DNA of 32,772 nt, from NCBI GenBank assembly GCA_036897625.1, contig JAYMTA010000265.1, positions 1-32,772 on the forward strand, given 5' to 3'. Made by a program: the position numbers and the translations under genes. The notes beneath the pieces are model-generated. The model did not search any database. It saw nothing but the letters and a program-made list of their open reading frames with translations, and was not told where the DNA came from. Shown in pieces: positions 10,601 through 19,573 of this stretch. Source of the stretch: Pelargonium cotyledonis (Eukaryota > Streptophyta > Magnoliopsida > Geraniales > Geraniaceae). Position 1 is the stretch's first letter; each line of letters opens with the position of its first letter.

Positions 10601-13360
10601 AATTATCTGTAGTATATCTGAACCTGAGACGCAAATTGAAGAATGAGACCAGCTTATTCTCATTCAATTAGAGATTATTTTCAAAATGAAAATGACTTTT
10701 ACTCACACACGACAAAAGAGAAGCAAAAACAAAGGGAGAAACATAAAGTCCTTTCTTTGTTCCAGACACTCCTTAAAAAAGAGTTTATAAGCATGTTAAA
10801 CAAAAACATATGATTGGGTATCTGAGTAACTAGCAAAAATTACTTTATAAAGTAGGTAAAACAGTAGGCATTTCATAGCCAAAGGCAATAAACAAAAGCA
10901 ATGCAAGACCTGTCCAACCAAATAGAGTTGAGACAAAGAAGGTTTTCTGGCACACCCGACCCAACCCATTGACATACCCTCATGCAAACCAAATCACCCA
11001 TACATTGATAGGCTACCGCAAAATCAACAATCACACGGTGCCTAACGTGAATAAAAGGACATAGCATTTATGATAAACATAAACTATCTTGATCAATTTG
11101 AAGATGTAACAAGATCCTAGAGGGATTTTATCTTCTATAGGAGGGATTTTATCTTCTATAACTTCCGGACAGTATAACTTACTAATTCCTCGAGGAGCAA
11201 ACACTTTGAAGGAGGCATCCATAGCTTCTGTATAGTTGTCTTCATCTGACGTATGCATCTTGGTTTTGAGAAGGTCCTAAAATGTTTAACACCCCACTAA
11301 TCATGTTAAATGGCAGTATAGAGAGACAATTATCCCTATAATGATAAAAAAGGAAGAAAAAAAAAAGACACGTGAAGCAAGCAATTAAACCTTGAACTCT
11401 TTTTTCTCTTCCCTTGTTGATGGAAGTCTACCCCCATGGTTTTTGGTCCACTGCTCAGCCATCTTTACAAGAATGACGACATATGGTGTGTGCTTATGGG
11501 CAACTGGATCTGATGCATCTAAATCAATGCTCTCTGCAAATCTATTATACATAGATGATATTGTAATCAGTATCTTCACAAGTAATGAAAGTCCACAGAC
11601 AAAAAAATCTATGTACCTCTTTAGCTCAGGCCATGGGTTATTTAATCGAAGGTCATCCAGAAAATGGTCGGGCTTGGACTCAATAACAGCATGTTCCTGC
11701 CACAAAATATAGAAGTGAATCCACCAGATGGGCCATTGATCCATATAAGATGTAAAATTTGATTAAAAAAACCAGGGTAGAGTGGTAGATGAACCCAGAG
11801 CTTTGAAGAGGCAAGTGGATAAATATCAGTACCCTTTTAGTGATATACTGACAGTATATCAACCATTATTCTAAGACCATTTTACCTTCACACTGATCCG
11901 AACAAGCCCAGTAAGGCCGTAGGAGCGAGCGAAAATCGACATCACATTTGCCTGCCTACATATCCTATCAAGTTTCACCATTGAGTCTTCCACCAACTGA
12001 AGCGAAAATTAGGGAAAATAAGTACAACGTAATATACTTGAACAGAACTATGATGCTACTAAAAGCTTTAGGAAACCCACATCAGACAATCATAATATCA
12101 CATGCAAAAGACAAAGAGTATACATATTAAGAGGGATAATAACTTAGAACTAAGGTAAGCATACCAATATTGGTATCATAATTCCTTACCTGGGTGGCTA
12201 TTACCAAAGTAAACTGTGAAAAGAACGATGGGTTTTTCTCAATTAGTGTCTCTGGGTATTCCTCAATAAACTTGGCTTTAACAGCATCATTGAGCTCCTG
12301 AAGAAATGCACACACAGATTTGGCCTTTGATTGCCCAACACTGGATTCATCCACTACAAATATCACAAGTGATTAAGAAAAGAGAACACGGTAGTAGACA
12401 AAATACAAAAAAAGAAAAACATACCCATAAAATTATTGCCAAGGTCACCCACATCAACTTTGGATCCATCAATTACTGTGATGCTTCCCACCCCACCAAG
12501 AACCAGATTCTTTAATGTTTCGGAACCGGTAGGACCACAATTTAGCAAGCATATGCTGGCTTTCTCTAGGGCTGCCTGACCTTGTTCACCCCAGATTCTG
12601 CAATTTCAATTTGAATATCAGATAATATACGAAGATGTATCTGTAATCTATATCCAATATACACAATTGATAAAACCTGACATTTCACAAGTGAATCGGT
12701 CCAAATAACAAATTGACAATTTCCAATCATGTATTATTTTTTTTAAAGCAAATAGAACATGAATATCCTACCTGCTAAAGGGCACACTGAAAATATAAAG
12801 TAGGTATGAGTGTATGACAGACAGGTGTCTCTTAAGTTAATGCTGCTATGTTTTGGAATGTATCTATAGCTGCAAAATTATCCTTGCTCTCAGACATATA
12901 TTTACATATACAATAGAGTGCATGCATAAATGCATCATATATGACTGATTTCAGTACGGATTGACATACTAGAGGGTAACAAATAGAGTTCCAGAAGTTA
13001 ACATAGCAAAGGGGCTATTCTTGTTTGTTTGAACGAAAAATTACGAGGAATTTTGCAGTAAATTCAGCCGAATTGTGACACTGGTAATGCCTAATAGCAA
13101 AACAACACAGTAAAGATACCTATACGCACTTGACTAAGTTTCGCTTTATCAAGTGGAAATCCAGTACAGTATTTAGTATGGAAGCAAATAGGAAATAGCA
13201 GAATTAGGGAGTTGAGAGTATGGAGTAGAGCAGAGTTAGGGCAAAGACGAAAATTGAGAAATGCTGAAGAGGTAAAGCGGCAAAAGAAGAAAAACAGAGA
13301 AATTGGTGAGGAAGATGAGTACCTGAGTTGACGATCGTATTTGGTTTTTGGTTCTGCCAT
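7668..13360 (-). CDS. AXR1: NEDD8/RUB-activating enzyme E1 regulatory subunit, 14 exons, 524 aa
   Basis: AXR1 pairs with ECR1 to activate RUB/NEDD8 by adenylation and thioester formation, feeding cullin neddylation and so SCF-dependent auxin signalling in the nucleus. The exons are 13323-13360, 12425-12597, 12190-12353, 11886-11996, 11617-11696, 11391-11541, 11183-11276, 10535-10623, 9776-9849, 9485-9647, 9057-9142, 8200-8283, 7926-8109 and 7668-7751. Phases agree throughout and every intron is GT..AG. The start [13 protein letters not shown] matches the family. A ThiF-like fold follows ([20 protein letters not shown], then [14 protein letters not shown]). Later family blocks include [64 protein letters not shown] and [26 protein letters not shown], ending [13 protein letters not shown]. 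As expected for the regulatory subunit there is no catalytic-cysteine domain. The length is close to the roughly 540 residues known for the family. It appears intact. Confidence 0.96.
9279..9478. repeat. Imperfect tandem duplication in an AXR1 intron
   Basis: Two copies (about 9279-9370 and 9370-9478) share ATTTGATGTTGTGATTACTG, a CAGAACA.GTAGCAAAT block and a common ending ATGGAAACAATGTTGTAAC. The second copy carries a roughly 16-base internal insertion. The end of copy 2 lies within 10 bases of the splice donor of the exon ending at 9485. Confidence 0.85.
9707..9763. repeat. Short tandem direct repeat in an AXR1 intron
   Basis: CTTGGAGGAG with a GGGTGTGTAAATA tail occurs twice (about 9707-9733 and 9740-9763). 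The second copy ends just 12 bases beyond the exon boundary at 9776. Confidence 0.8.
10079..10103. repeat. Compound (AT)n(AC)n microsatellite
   Basis: A run of AT dinucleotides passes directly into CA dinucleotides inside the AXR1 intron between exons 8 and 9. Confidence 0.85.
10218..10358 (-). mobile_element. Possible tRNA-derived SINE in an AXR1 intron
   Basis: Read on the minus strand, the segment holds an A-box-like TGACTGAGTAACC (10336-10348), then a B-box-like GGTTTGAATTC (10286-10296), then about 70 bases ending in GTACACCTC. Order and spacing fit a pol III promoter of a plant SINE. I could not find a convincing target-site duplication or a terminal A or T run, so this is tentative. 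Confidence 0.35.
11120..11160. repeat. Perfect 20-21-bp tandem duplication in an AXR1 intron
   Basis: GAGGGATTTTATCTTCTATA occurs twice head to tail (11120-11139 and 11141-11160), separated by one G, about 25 bases inside the intron past the exon ending at 11183. Confidence 0.9.
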
Positions 13361-13523
13361 TGCTTGCTTGGTTGCGACGCTGAGTGATCGTCTGGTTTGG
13401 ACTACTGGTCGCACTAAGAGAGCCTCAACGAGAGAGATCTCATTTTAGGTACCAAAGCTATGTTTTTATAGTTACAACACTCAGTTTCCTTATACGACAT
13501 TCCTTTCCTCCGTTTTACTAAAC

Positions 13524-13630
13524 AGCCCAAAATTCAACGGCCTAATGTAATGGGCTTCATTTTTTTAGTTTTTATTATAGGATGAGTGTGGCCCAATGGT
13601 GAGTGGGCTGGAACAAGTACATATTGGGCT
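13524..13630 (-). promoter_or_regulatory. Cluster of five Site II-like TGGGCY motifs upstream of AXR1
   Basis: AGCCCA at 13524, TGGGCT at 13551, GGCCCA at 13590, TGGGCT at 13604 and TGGGCT at 13625 lie within 107 bases, 165-270 bases upstream of the AXR1 start codon. Such clusters are known TCP-bound elements in promoters of constitutively expressed plant genes. Their role here is inferred. Confidence 0.5.
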
Positions 13631-13798
13631 TTAGTTATTATTTTTTTTAATTAAGTGGCTTAAAACCAAGTCCTCAATGAAAGGTGAGCAATTATCACTC
13701 TACAACTTGGTGTTGATGGATTTAGTTATTTTAAAGTTTTGGAAAAACGGTTGGACCATCCGGTGCTTTTCACTGTAATCTGCTGAATTGATGTTATG

Positions 13799-13978
13799 AG
13801 TCTAACCGGTTTGTAATTCTCTAGTTTTACATGTATTTGTTATTGTTTGATTTAAATTAGTAAATTATTGCTTTTGTGGGTAGAAAGAGTTTAACCGGTA
13901 TGTAATTCTCCAGTTTTATATGTTTTTGTTACCGTTTGATTTGAATTATTAAATTATTGCTTTTTGTGGGTAGAAAGA
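13799..13978. repeat. Tandem duplication, about 90-bp unit
   Basis: Copies at about 13799-13887 and 13888-13978 share TTAACCGG or CTAACCGG, GTAATTCTC.AGTTTTA, TTGTTA..GTTTGATTT, and end in TTTGTGGGTAGAAAGA. They differ at roughly a dozen positions. Confidence 0.9.
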
Positions 13979-14272
13979 TAATTAGAAGGGAACAAATATC
14001 AATGGAAATTATGGAATGGAGAGGCAGAGCCCCCATGTCTTTAAGGGCAAGCAAGCTCAATTTATACGAATTCAATTGCACATGCCCTTGATATATAGCC
14101 ATTGTCTTCACTGTAATTGTTCCTTTATTTACCTGCAAAGTCTTGCTTTAACTCCTCAAATGTAACTATTTAATGACCTTCAAGGTAGTAGAGAAAATCA
14201 GAATAATGAAGTAACTACGTATTTAAGTCTGCATGCAACAAGTTTATGGATCCATCTATGCAAGACTCACTG

Positions 14273-14476
14273 CTCTCAATATGATTATGAGGTGTTCAGC
14301 GGCATAAATATGCAACAAACAATCGTGTTTTGAATAGAAGCTGCAACACCTTGCTTCTTACAAATTCAAGGAACAAGCTCTCAATATGATTCTAAGGTGT
14401 TCAGGGGCATAAATATGCAACAAACAATCGAGTTCTGAATAGAAGCTACAACACCTTGCTTCTTACAAATTCAAGG
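14273..14476. repeat. Tandem duplication, 105-bp unit
   Basis: Copies at 14273-14377 and 14378-14476 both begin CTCTCAATATGATT and contain GGCATAAATATGCAACAAAC and ACACCTTGCTTCTTACAAAT. They differ at only a few bases, so this duplication is the youngest-looking in the region. Confidence 0.92.
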
Positions 14477-14499
14477 GTCTAAACTTCTTCCCTCTTGAA

Positions 14500-14605
14500 T
14501 GACAGTTCATATCTTCATCAATAGCTCGGCTATGAGAACTTTGCCCATTAAAAATGACATTTCATACCTTCATCTAGCTCGGCTATGAGAATTTTGCCCA
14601 TGAAA
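14500..14605. repeat. Tandem duplication, about 53-bp unit
   Basis: Copies at about 14500-14553 and 14555-14605 share TGACA.TTCATA.CTTCATC, AGCTCGGCTATGAGAA and TTTGCCCAT. The pair begins about 25 bases after the preceding duplication. Confidence 0.88.
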
Positions 14606-14964
14606 TGAACTCTATACACAGTGAGACAACCAAGTGATCTTCTATAAAGATTGCACTCCAGAGAAACAACTTCACCCAACTATCAGAAAACGCGTCTCTA
14701 TAAGACAGACTTTGAGCCCTAATTTTGAACCAAATGAAATGAACAAGGTTTCGCCTGCTGACGAAAAACAACTTCAGTGACTTCAAACTAAAACAATTTA
14801 AAGGTGTAAAATCAGACAAACCTTCAGCATCTTTGTTATCTAACAGAAAGTTTCAGCTCATCTAGAGAAAGCCACAAAATAGAGACAACACTGTAAGGCT
14901 TTGCCCCAACTGAAGAACAAGCTATGTTAAAGATTGACAAACAACCTACCTACTATATAATATT

Positions 14965-15230
14965 CAACAAGCTCAATACCAATCCCATGACAATCTCTCT
15001 TATTAGGCTTTATCATTACATGGTCAATAAGGAAAAGAAGCAGCTCATGTTCAACACATTCATATAAGCATTAGACATGAGTTATCAAATACATACAAAC
15101 TGAATCAACAAGCACAATTCCAATCCCATGACAATCTCTCTTATTAGGCCTTATCGTTACATGGTCAATAAGGAAACAAGCATCTCATGTTCAACATGTT
15201 CATATAAGCATCAGTTAACAAATACAGACA
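14965..15230. repeat. Tandem duplication, about 140-bp unit
   Basis: Copies at about 14965-15094 and 15105-15230 share CCAATCCCATGACAATCTCT, CATGGTCAATAAGGAAA, CTCATGTTCAACA and TTCATATAAGCAT. Small indels separate the copies. Confidence 0.92.
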
Positions 15231-15780
15231 CATTGAGTTCATTCACTGTAAATTAGACAAGTATGGAAGCAAATCCAACATGCTCACATGTAATCAAAAC
15301 TATAATGAAGATTTAAGCTTGAATGGATTGTGAAAACTGGGCAGTATAGAACATTAAAAGACCATAATAGAAGATCTTAGTAACTCAAAAATCACAATTA
15401 TAGTAAACTACAACCAAATAATCATAATGATTCAATATAAGCAACCTAATAACCAAAACAAGCAGATGCTTTTAAGTATTACTCTAAGCATATCCATAAA
15501 AAAAGGTTCCTTTACCCTTTTTCTCCTCTCTGAATGTGAGTAACATATCAACTCAAATAATTGGAAATTAAATCAATCACAAGAACTCGATTCAAGAGAC
15601 AGCCCAAAGCAGAAATAGATCTGAGACAGGATCTAAAAAGAGAATTTGATGATAAATTTATTATCAATTTCAATTCTAACATGTATTTTCATAAAATAAA
15701 AAACATCCATCCAAATCACCAGCCTCTACACATAGAAACCGCTCTACAGTCTACAACAACATGAATTGACTCCGACCCAT

Positions 15781-16164
15781 TCAACGGGCTGCAATAACAT
15801 CTCCACCAAATGCATCTATAACCGAATCTGGCGATTCAGGCTCAGACGCATCAGTTCTCAACCCAAGAAAGGAAAATGCCTTAGCCGCCACGAGCTTCTT
15901 TCTTTGAGGGCATCGCGGTCCAAAAGCCCTCCCGGTGAAACACGGAAACCCATCACCCAGGACAAACTGGACTTGGCTATCGGTAGAAGGAGAGGGCGGA
16001 GGCGAGGCGCGGTGGAGGGAGATCTGGGAGAGCGTGTTGACCCGGTGCGACCTGACGCTGATTCGCGAGTCCCTGAGTTGGGCGAGTGCGCCAGGCTTAA
16101 GGTACTTGAGATGGGGCTCGGATCTAGTGGCCGGCCTGTGGCGGGATCGGATTCTGCTGTTCAT
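15781..16164 (-). CDS. Small basic plant protein of unknown function, 127 aa
   Basis: A single uninterrupted frame starts MNSRIRSRHRPATRSEPH and ends GGDVIAAR followed by TGA at 15781-15783. It is rich in Arg, Ser and Pro, has no signal peptide and no membrane segment, and has two block-like stretches (KYLKPGALAQLRDSRIS near residue 20 and FTGRAFGPRCPQRKKLVAAK near residue 76) with the look of a conserved plant-specific protein. The G+C content of this block is clearly higher than that of the flanking DNA, as for a real coding exon. Upstream on its own strand is a CT-rich leader typical of plant 5' UTRs. I do not recognise a named family and assign no function. The opposite-strand frame over the same DNA is treated as a shadow. 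Confidence 0.7.
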   Translation of the reverse strand: MNSRIRSRHRPATRSEPHLKYLKPGALAQLRDSRISVRSHRVNTLSQISLHRASPPPSPSTDSQVQFVLGDGFPCFTGRAFGPRCPQRKKLVAAKAFSFLGLRTDASEPESPDSVIDAFGGDVIAAR

Positions 16165-16168
16165 GGTG

Positions 16169-16211
16169 GGGAGGGAGAGAGAGAAACTGAGAGTTTGAGG
16201 AGAGAGAGAGT
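16169..16211 (-). repeat. GA/CT-rich leader upstream of the small gene
   Basis: Interrupted GA repeats on the + strand form a CT-rich tract immediately 5' of the minus-strand start codon at 16164. Such tracts are common in plant 5' UTRs. Confidence 0.6.
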
Positions 16212-16494
16212 GGATTTTGCCTATTGGGGTTTAAAAAGCAAGAGAGAGTGAATTTTAGGGGTTGGCCTATGGAGTTATAAAGAGGGGATTGGATTTGGAG
16301 GCAGAAAGTGGCGGGAAAACGATGGAGGGAGAAATGCTTGGGGTTTGAAAACTAGGTGTGTCACGCGCGGGACCTCATCTCCTCACCACTCCCCACTTTA
16401 TTACTCCACCTCTTCGCTTGTTATTTCACGCAAATTTTGGGTGAGATGGCACTACTCATGTGAACCATTCTACATTAGCCGGTATTTATCATTA

Positions 16495-18169
16495 GGGTTA
16501 AATAGATTTGTCTCCTCTAAACTGGTTTATTTTTTGGTTTTTATTTTTGGAATAACTTCAGCTTCATTAGATAATACGGAAAGTAAACAAATCATGCAAC
16601 CAAAGCTTACAATTACCAAGTTTACCAATAGCTGCTAATCTATGGGATCTATACACTAAGTCCCTATTAACTAGATGCACAGAAGCATTACAAAAGAAGT
16701 ATTTGAAACCCTTAATTAGGATAATGTGTTGTTTGAACCCTTGGACTGGTTTAAATTTTCATTTAGGCCCATTTGACCGGATATCAGAGGTTATTTGCCA
16801 CTTCAAATAGCCCATTCAACCTTATTAAAACACAACGTTTCATCAGTAAGGAAAACACACACATATACGTCGTCGTTTTGTATTTACAGTAGGCAAAAAA
16901 CCATATATGACGTTTTCCCCTTCTTTACTTTTATCGTCTTCCTTCTCAGATCCTCGTATACGATTTTGAGGCTCTTTCATTTTTTTAGATCCACCCAAAC
17001 ATTATATTTTTGAAAATTACCAGATTATACATATTATCATTCATCACCAATTTGGATTTTGAAATAAAGACCGTACTGGTAACAAAAGATTTAAAATACA
17101 TTGAAAGCAAAGAGACGATGATGATCATGGTGAAAACAAAGAACCCATAAATGAATTCAATGAAATTGACACCTATAAACATATATCAGATACTTTGTTT
17201 TCTTTCTCGTTACCCCATCTCCTTTCAATGGTAAAAACTCTCACAAAACGGTGGGAGATGTTTCAAATTATCAGTACAGATAAATCACCTACAATTTTTA
17301 CATAGATATAGTGACCGGAGAGCTTACCTCTTGTCTGATGATTTTCTGAATGAATGACAATTCCTTGGTTGAATGATGAAATTGTCAGGTTTCGAAAATC
17401 TCAAAGACAAATGATGAAATATTTACAACTCTCAAAGACAAATTATAAGGTTGCAAATCAAAAATAGTGTCTCTACCTCATCACAACACCACCGACGTGA
17501 TGATGCGAGATGTTTCAGATCAAGGCACCTCGTGGCGGCGGAGGCCGATGAGTCGACGGAGAGGATCTTCGGATCCAAGGAGGTTTCGTTCTAGCAAAAC
17601 AATTTGACGTTTGGAGCCTTCTTCTTGAAATTGAAGGGGTTTTGTTCACATTCATAGTGTTGAACACATACTTTGACCTTCGGAATCACACCGTTCTTCG
17701 CCGGACTGCTTGGTTTCTTCTTCGTGAAGATATGGACGAAGCAAAAGACTTCACTCCTGAAACAACACTTCACAAACCATGAGAACACCGTGATTCGACG
17801 TACGTAGTCGCAACCTTTGGCATCAAACAAACCTTGCTCGGATTCAAAGCTCTGTAACCTTATAATTTTGATTTGGGCTCACAAGTCACAAGGAGGAAGA
17901 AGATGAAGCAAAACGAAAAGAAAGAACACGAAGACAACGACGTTCTGTATGCGTTGTTGGGCTTGATGAAACGCAACATTTCATTAAGGCTAATTGGGCT
18001 ACCTGACGTGGCAATAGTGCTGATATGTCAGTGAACAACCTATGATATCCAGTTAAGTGGGCTAAAATAAAAAATTCAATCAATCAAAGGTTGAAACAAC
18101 ATGTTACCCCTAGTGAGAGGTTAAAACTAAAAAATAAACCAGTTCAGATGAGACAAAATTATTTAACCC
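16495..18169. mobile_element. Non-autonomous long-TIR DNA transposon (Mutator-like or foldback type)
   Basis: The two ends are inverted copies of each other. The left end reads GGGTTAAATAGATTTGTCTC and the reverse complement of the right end reads GGGTTAAATAATTTTGTCTC, followed on both sides by TGGTTTATTTTTT. A second homologous block (GTGTTGTTTGAACC against ATGTTGTTTCAACC, then TGGATATCATAGGTT-like and AACGTTTCATC-like parts) extends the arms to roughly 300 bases. No transposase is encoded. Flanking nine-base strings (TTATCATTA and TTATTATGT) match only partly, so no clean target-site duplication remains. The superfamily is inferred from long arms and the GGG end. Confidence 0.7.
16543..16705. 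mobile_element. Nested insertion in the left arm of the long-TIR element
   Basis: About 160 bases here have no counterpart in the right arm. Arm homology stops at TTGGTTTT (about 16541) and resumes at AACCCTTAATTAGG (16707). TATTT strings border both sides (16542 and 16700), which could be a short target-site duplication. The inserted sequence is not recognised. Confidence 0.45.
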
Positions 18170-19573
18170 TTATTATGTTAGCGTGGCAGACCATAACAAG
18201 TAATAAAAGACTAATATGCATCAAATTTCTCACCTCCTCGTTGAGTTTGCATAGAGGAAAAAAAAAACATGGCAAAAGCATTGTTGCCATTCCGTTAGCT
18301 TTAGTCGTCGTCTTTGTCGTGTGTTCTTGTGATTGTCATCACCATCTCTTGACACATTATTATTATTAAGGCTGATTTAAAATGCATAATAAAAATATAC
18401 ATATGTAGGAGATAAACTCTTTGTAAGTTGTCCTACTTTGATAACTATGCACCCTCACCAATCACTCTACACATTGTCCATCTTTTTTTGCTTTTCTTGT
18501 ATTAAACTAGGGATGTTAATTTGAGTGCGAACTTGCAACCATTTGAAATTTGTTAGGATTTAAAACTTATCTGACTGATTTTTTTTTTTGTATTCAATTA
18601 GACGTATATGCCAGCTCAAAAAAAAAAAAAAATAATAATAGACACATACGCTCATTGAACAATAAAAATCAAACTATAATTTTGATATAATTAATAATTT
18701 TACATTAAAAATGGTATAAGTAACAAATCACGAAAATAGCGGACTCCAAGCGAGACAGGTGAAAATTTTCGCCAAGTAATAAGACGGTATGAAGCAGTGG
18801 GATGATGGGTAGAGTGGGTGTCATAAAACCCATCCCGTTGTCATTTATAGTAAAATGGTTAAGTAAAACAAATCTATCATTGACTTTACATGGTGCATGA
18901 ATGAAAAAAGCGCTAATGTTTAATTCGGGCTAAACACAAATTTGAAAAAAATGAATAAGCTTTAAGTATAATTTAGCCTCAGAACAAGATTATTAAGTGC
19001 GGCGAAACGATCAAAAGAACCGCCCGCTACCCCTCAATAATCACATGATTTATACCAAGAAAAAAAAAAATCAATCCTGGAAAATGAGCGGCCCACTGAT
19101 CTTCAATTGATTCGTCATTCGTCCCCATCCAATCTTTCCCCGTTCGTTTGAAACTACCAAATTCGAACAATATGGCGATGCAACTTGCGAAAGTTCCAGA
19201 AGAATTTCGGAACAATCGCCTGCACTCAGCGCCCGCCTCCACAAGACCAGGCCCGATCCATCAACACACACCAATCGAACCACATGATGAGTCTCAATCA
19301 CACACGATTAACTCGTGATCGACCGCACTTGATCCTCTCTCTCTCTTCCCTTTCAGTCTCAGCCCAGCTCCGTTCCATTTTTAGAAATCCGAAGCTTAAC
19401 CTCACTAGCACTTGCCCTCCACACGCCTCCCTCTCGATCGTTAACAGAAGCTGCCATGAAATTTAGTTAGCTTCCTCCATCAATCCACTATCACTGCACG
19501 CGAAATCGTTATCTGTATAGGCAACTGCAACATCACCATAACTTTTTAATCTGCGCGTGAATGCGTGATCGTC
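18170..19573. other. Intergenic: upstream region of the aconitase locus
   Basis: Between the long-TIR element and the aconitase start there is AT-rich DNA with a T13 run near 18580, an A14 run near 18619 and a more balanced stretch from about 19080, which likely contains the promoter and 5' UTR. I see no supported protein gene. Confidence 0.55.

Larger units (their letters stand above)
13631..15780. other. Gene-poor region dominated by local tandem duplications
   Basis: Between the AXR1 promoter and the stop codon of the small minus-strand gene I see no supported gene. The short open frames have no recognisable family and lie in AT-rich, duplicated sequence. Four separate local duplications fill much of 13.8-15.2 kb. 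The part from about 15400 to 15780 may be the 3' UTR of the gene ending at 15781. Confidence 0.6.

Noticed and set aside
13929-14138. 69-aa minus-strand open frame in the gene-poor region
   Set aside because: Overlaps one of the tandem duplications, is AT-rich, and has no recognisable motif.
15766-16251. Long + strand open frames opposite the small gene
   Set aside because: They are antisense to the more plausible minus-strand frame and arise from the GC-rich composition; they contain no recognisable domain.
17591-17830. 79-aa minus-strand open frame inside the long-TIR element
   Set aside because: Lys/Phe/Cys-rich translation without family motifs, lying in non-autonomous transposon sequence.
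18091-18369. 92-aa + strand open frame beside the right end of the TIR element
   Set aside because: It runs through the inverted-repeat terminus into flanking DNA, so it is a chance frame.
19027-19301. Minus-strand open frames just upstream of the aconitase
   Set aside because: Antisense to the likely promoter and 5' UTR; no motif supports them.
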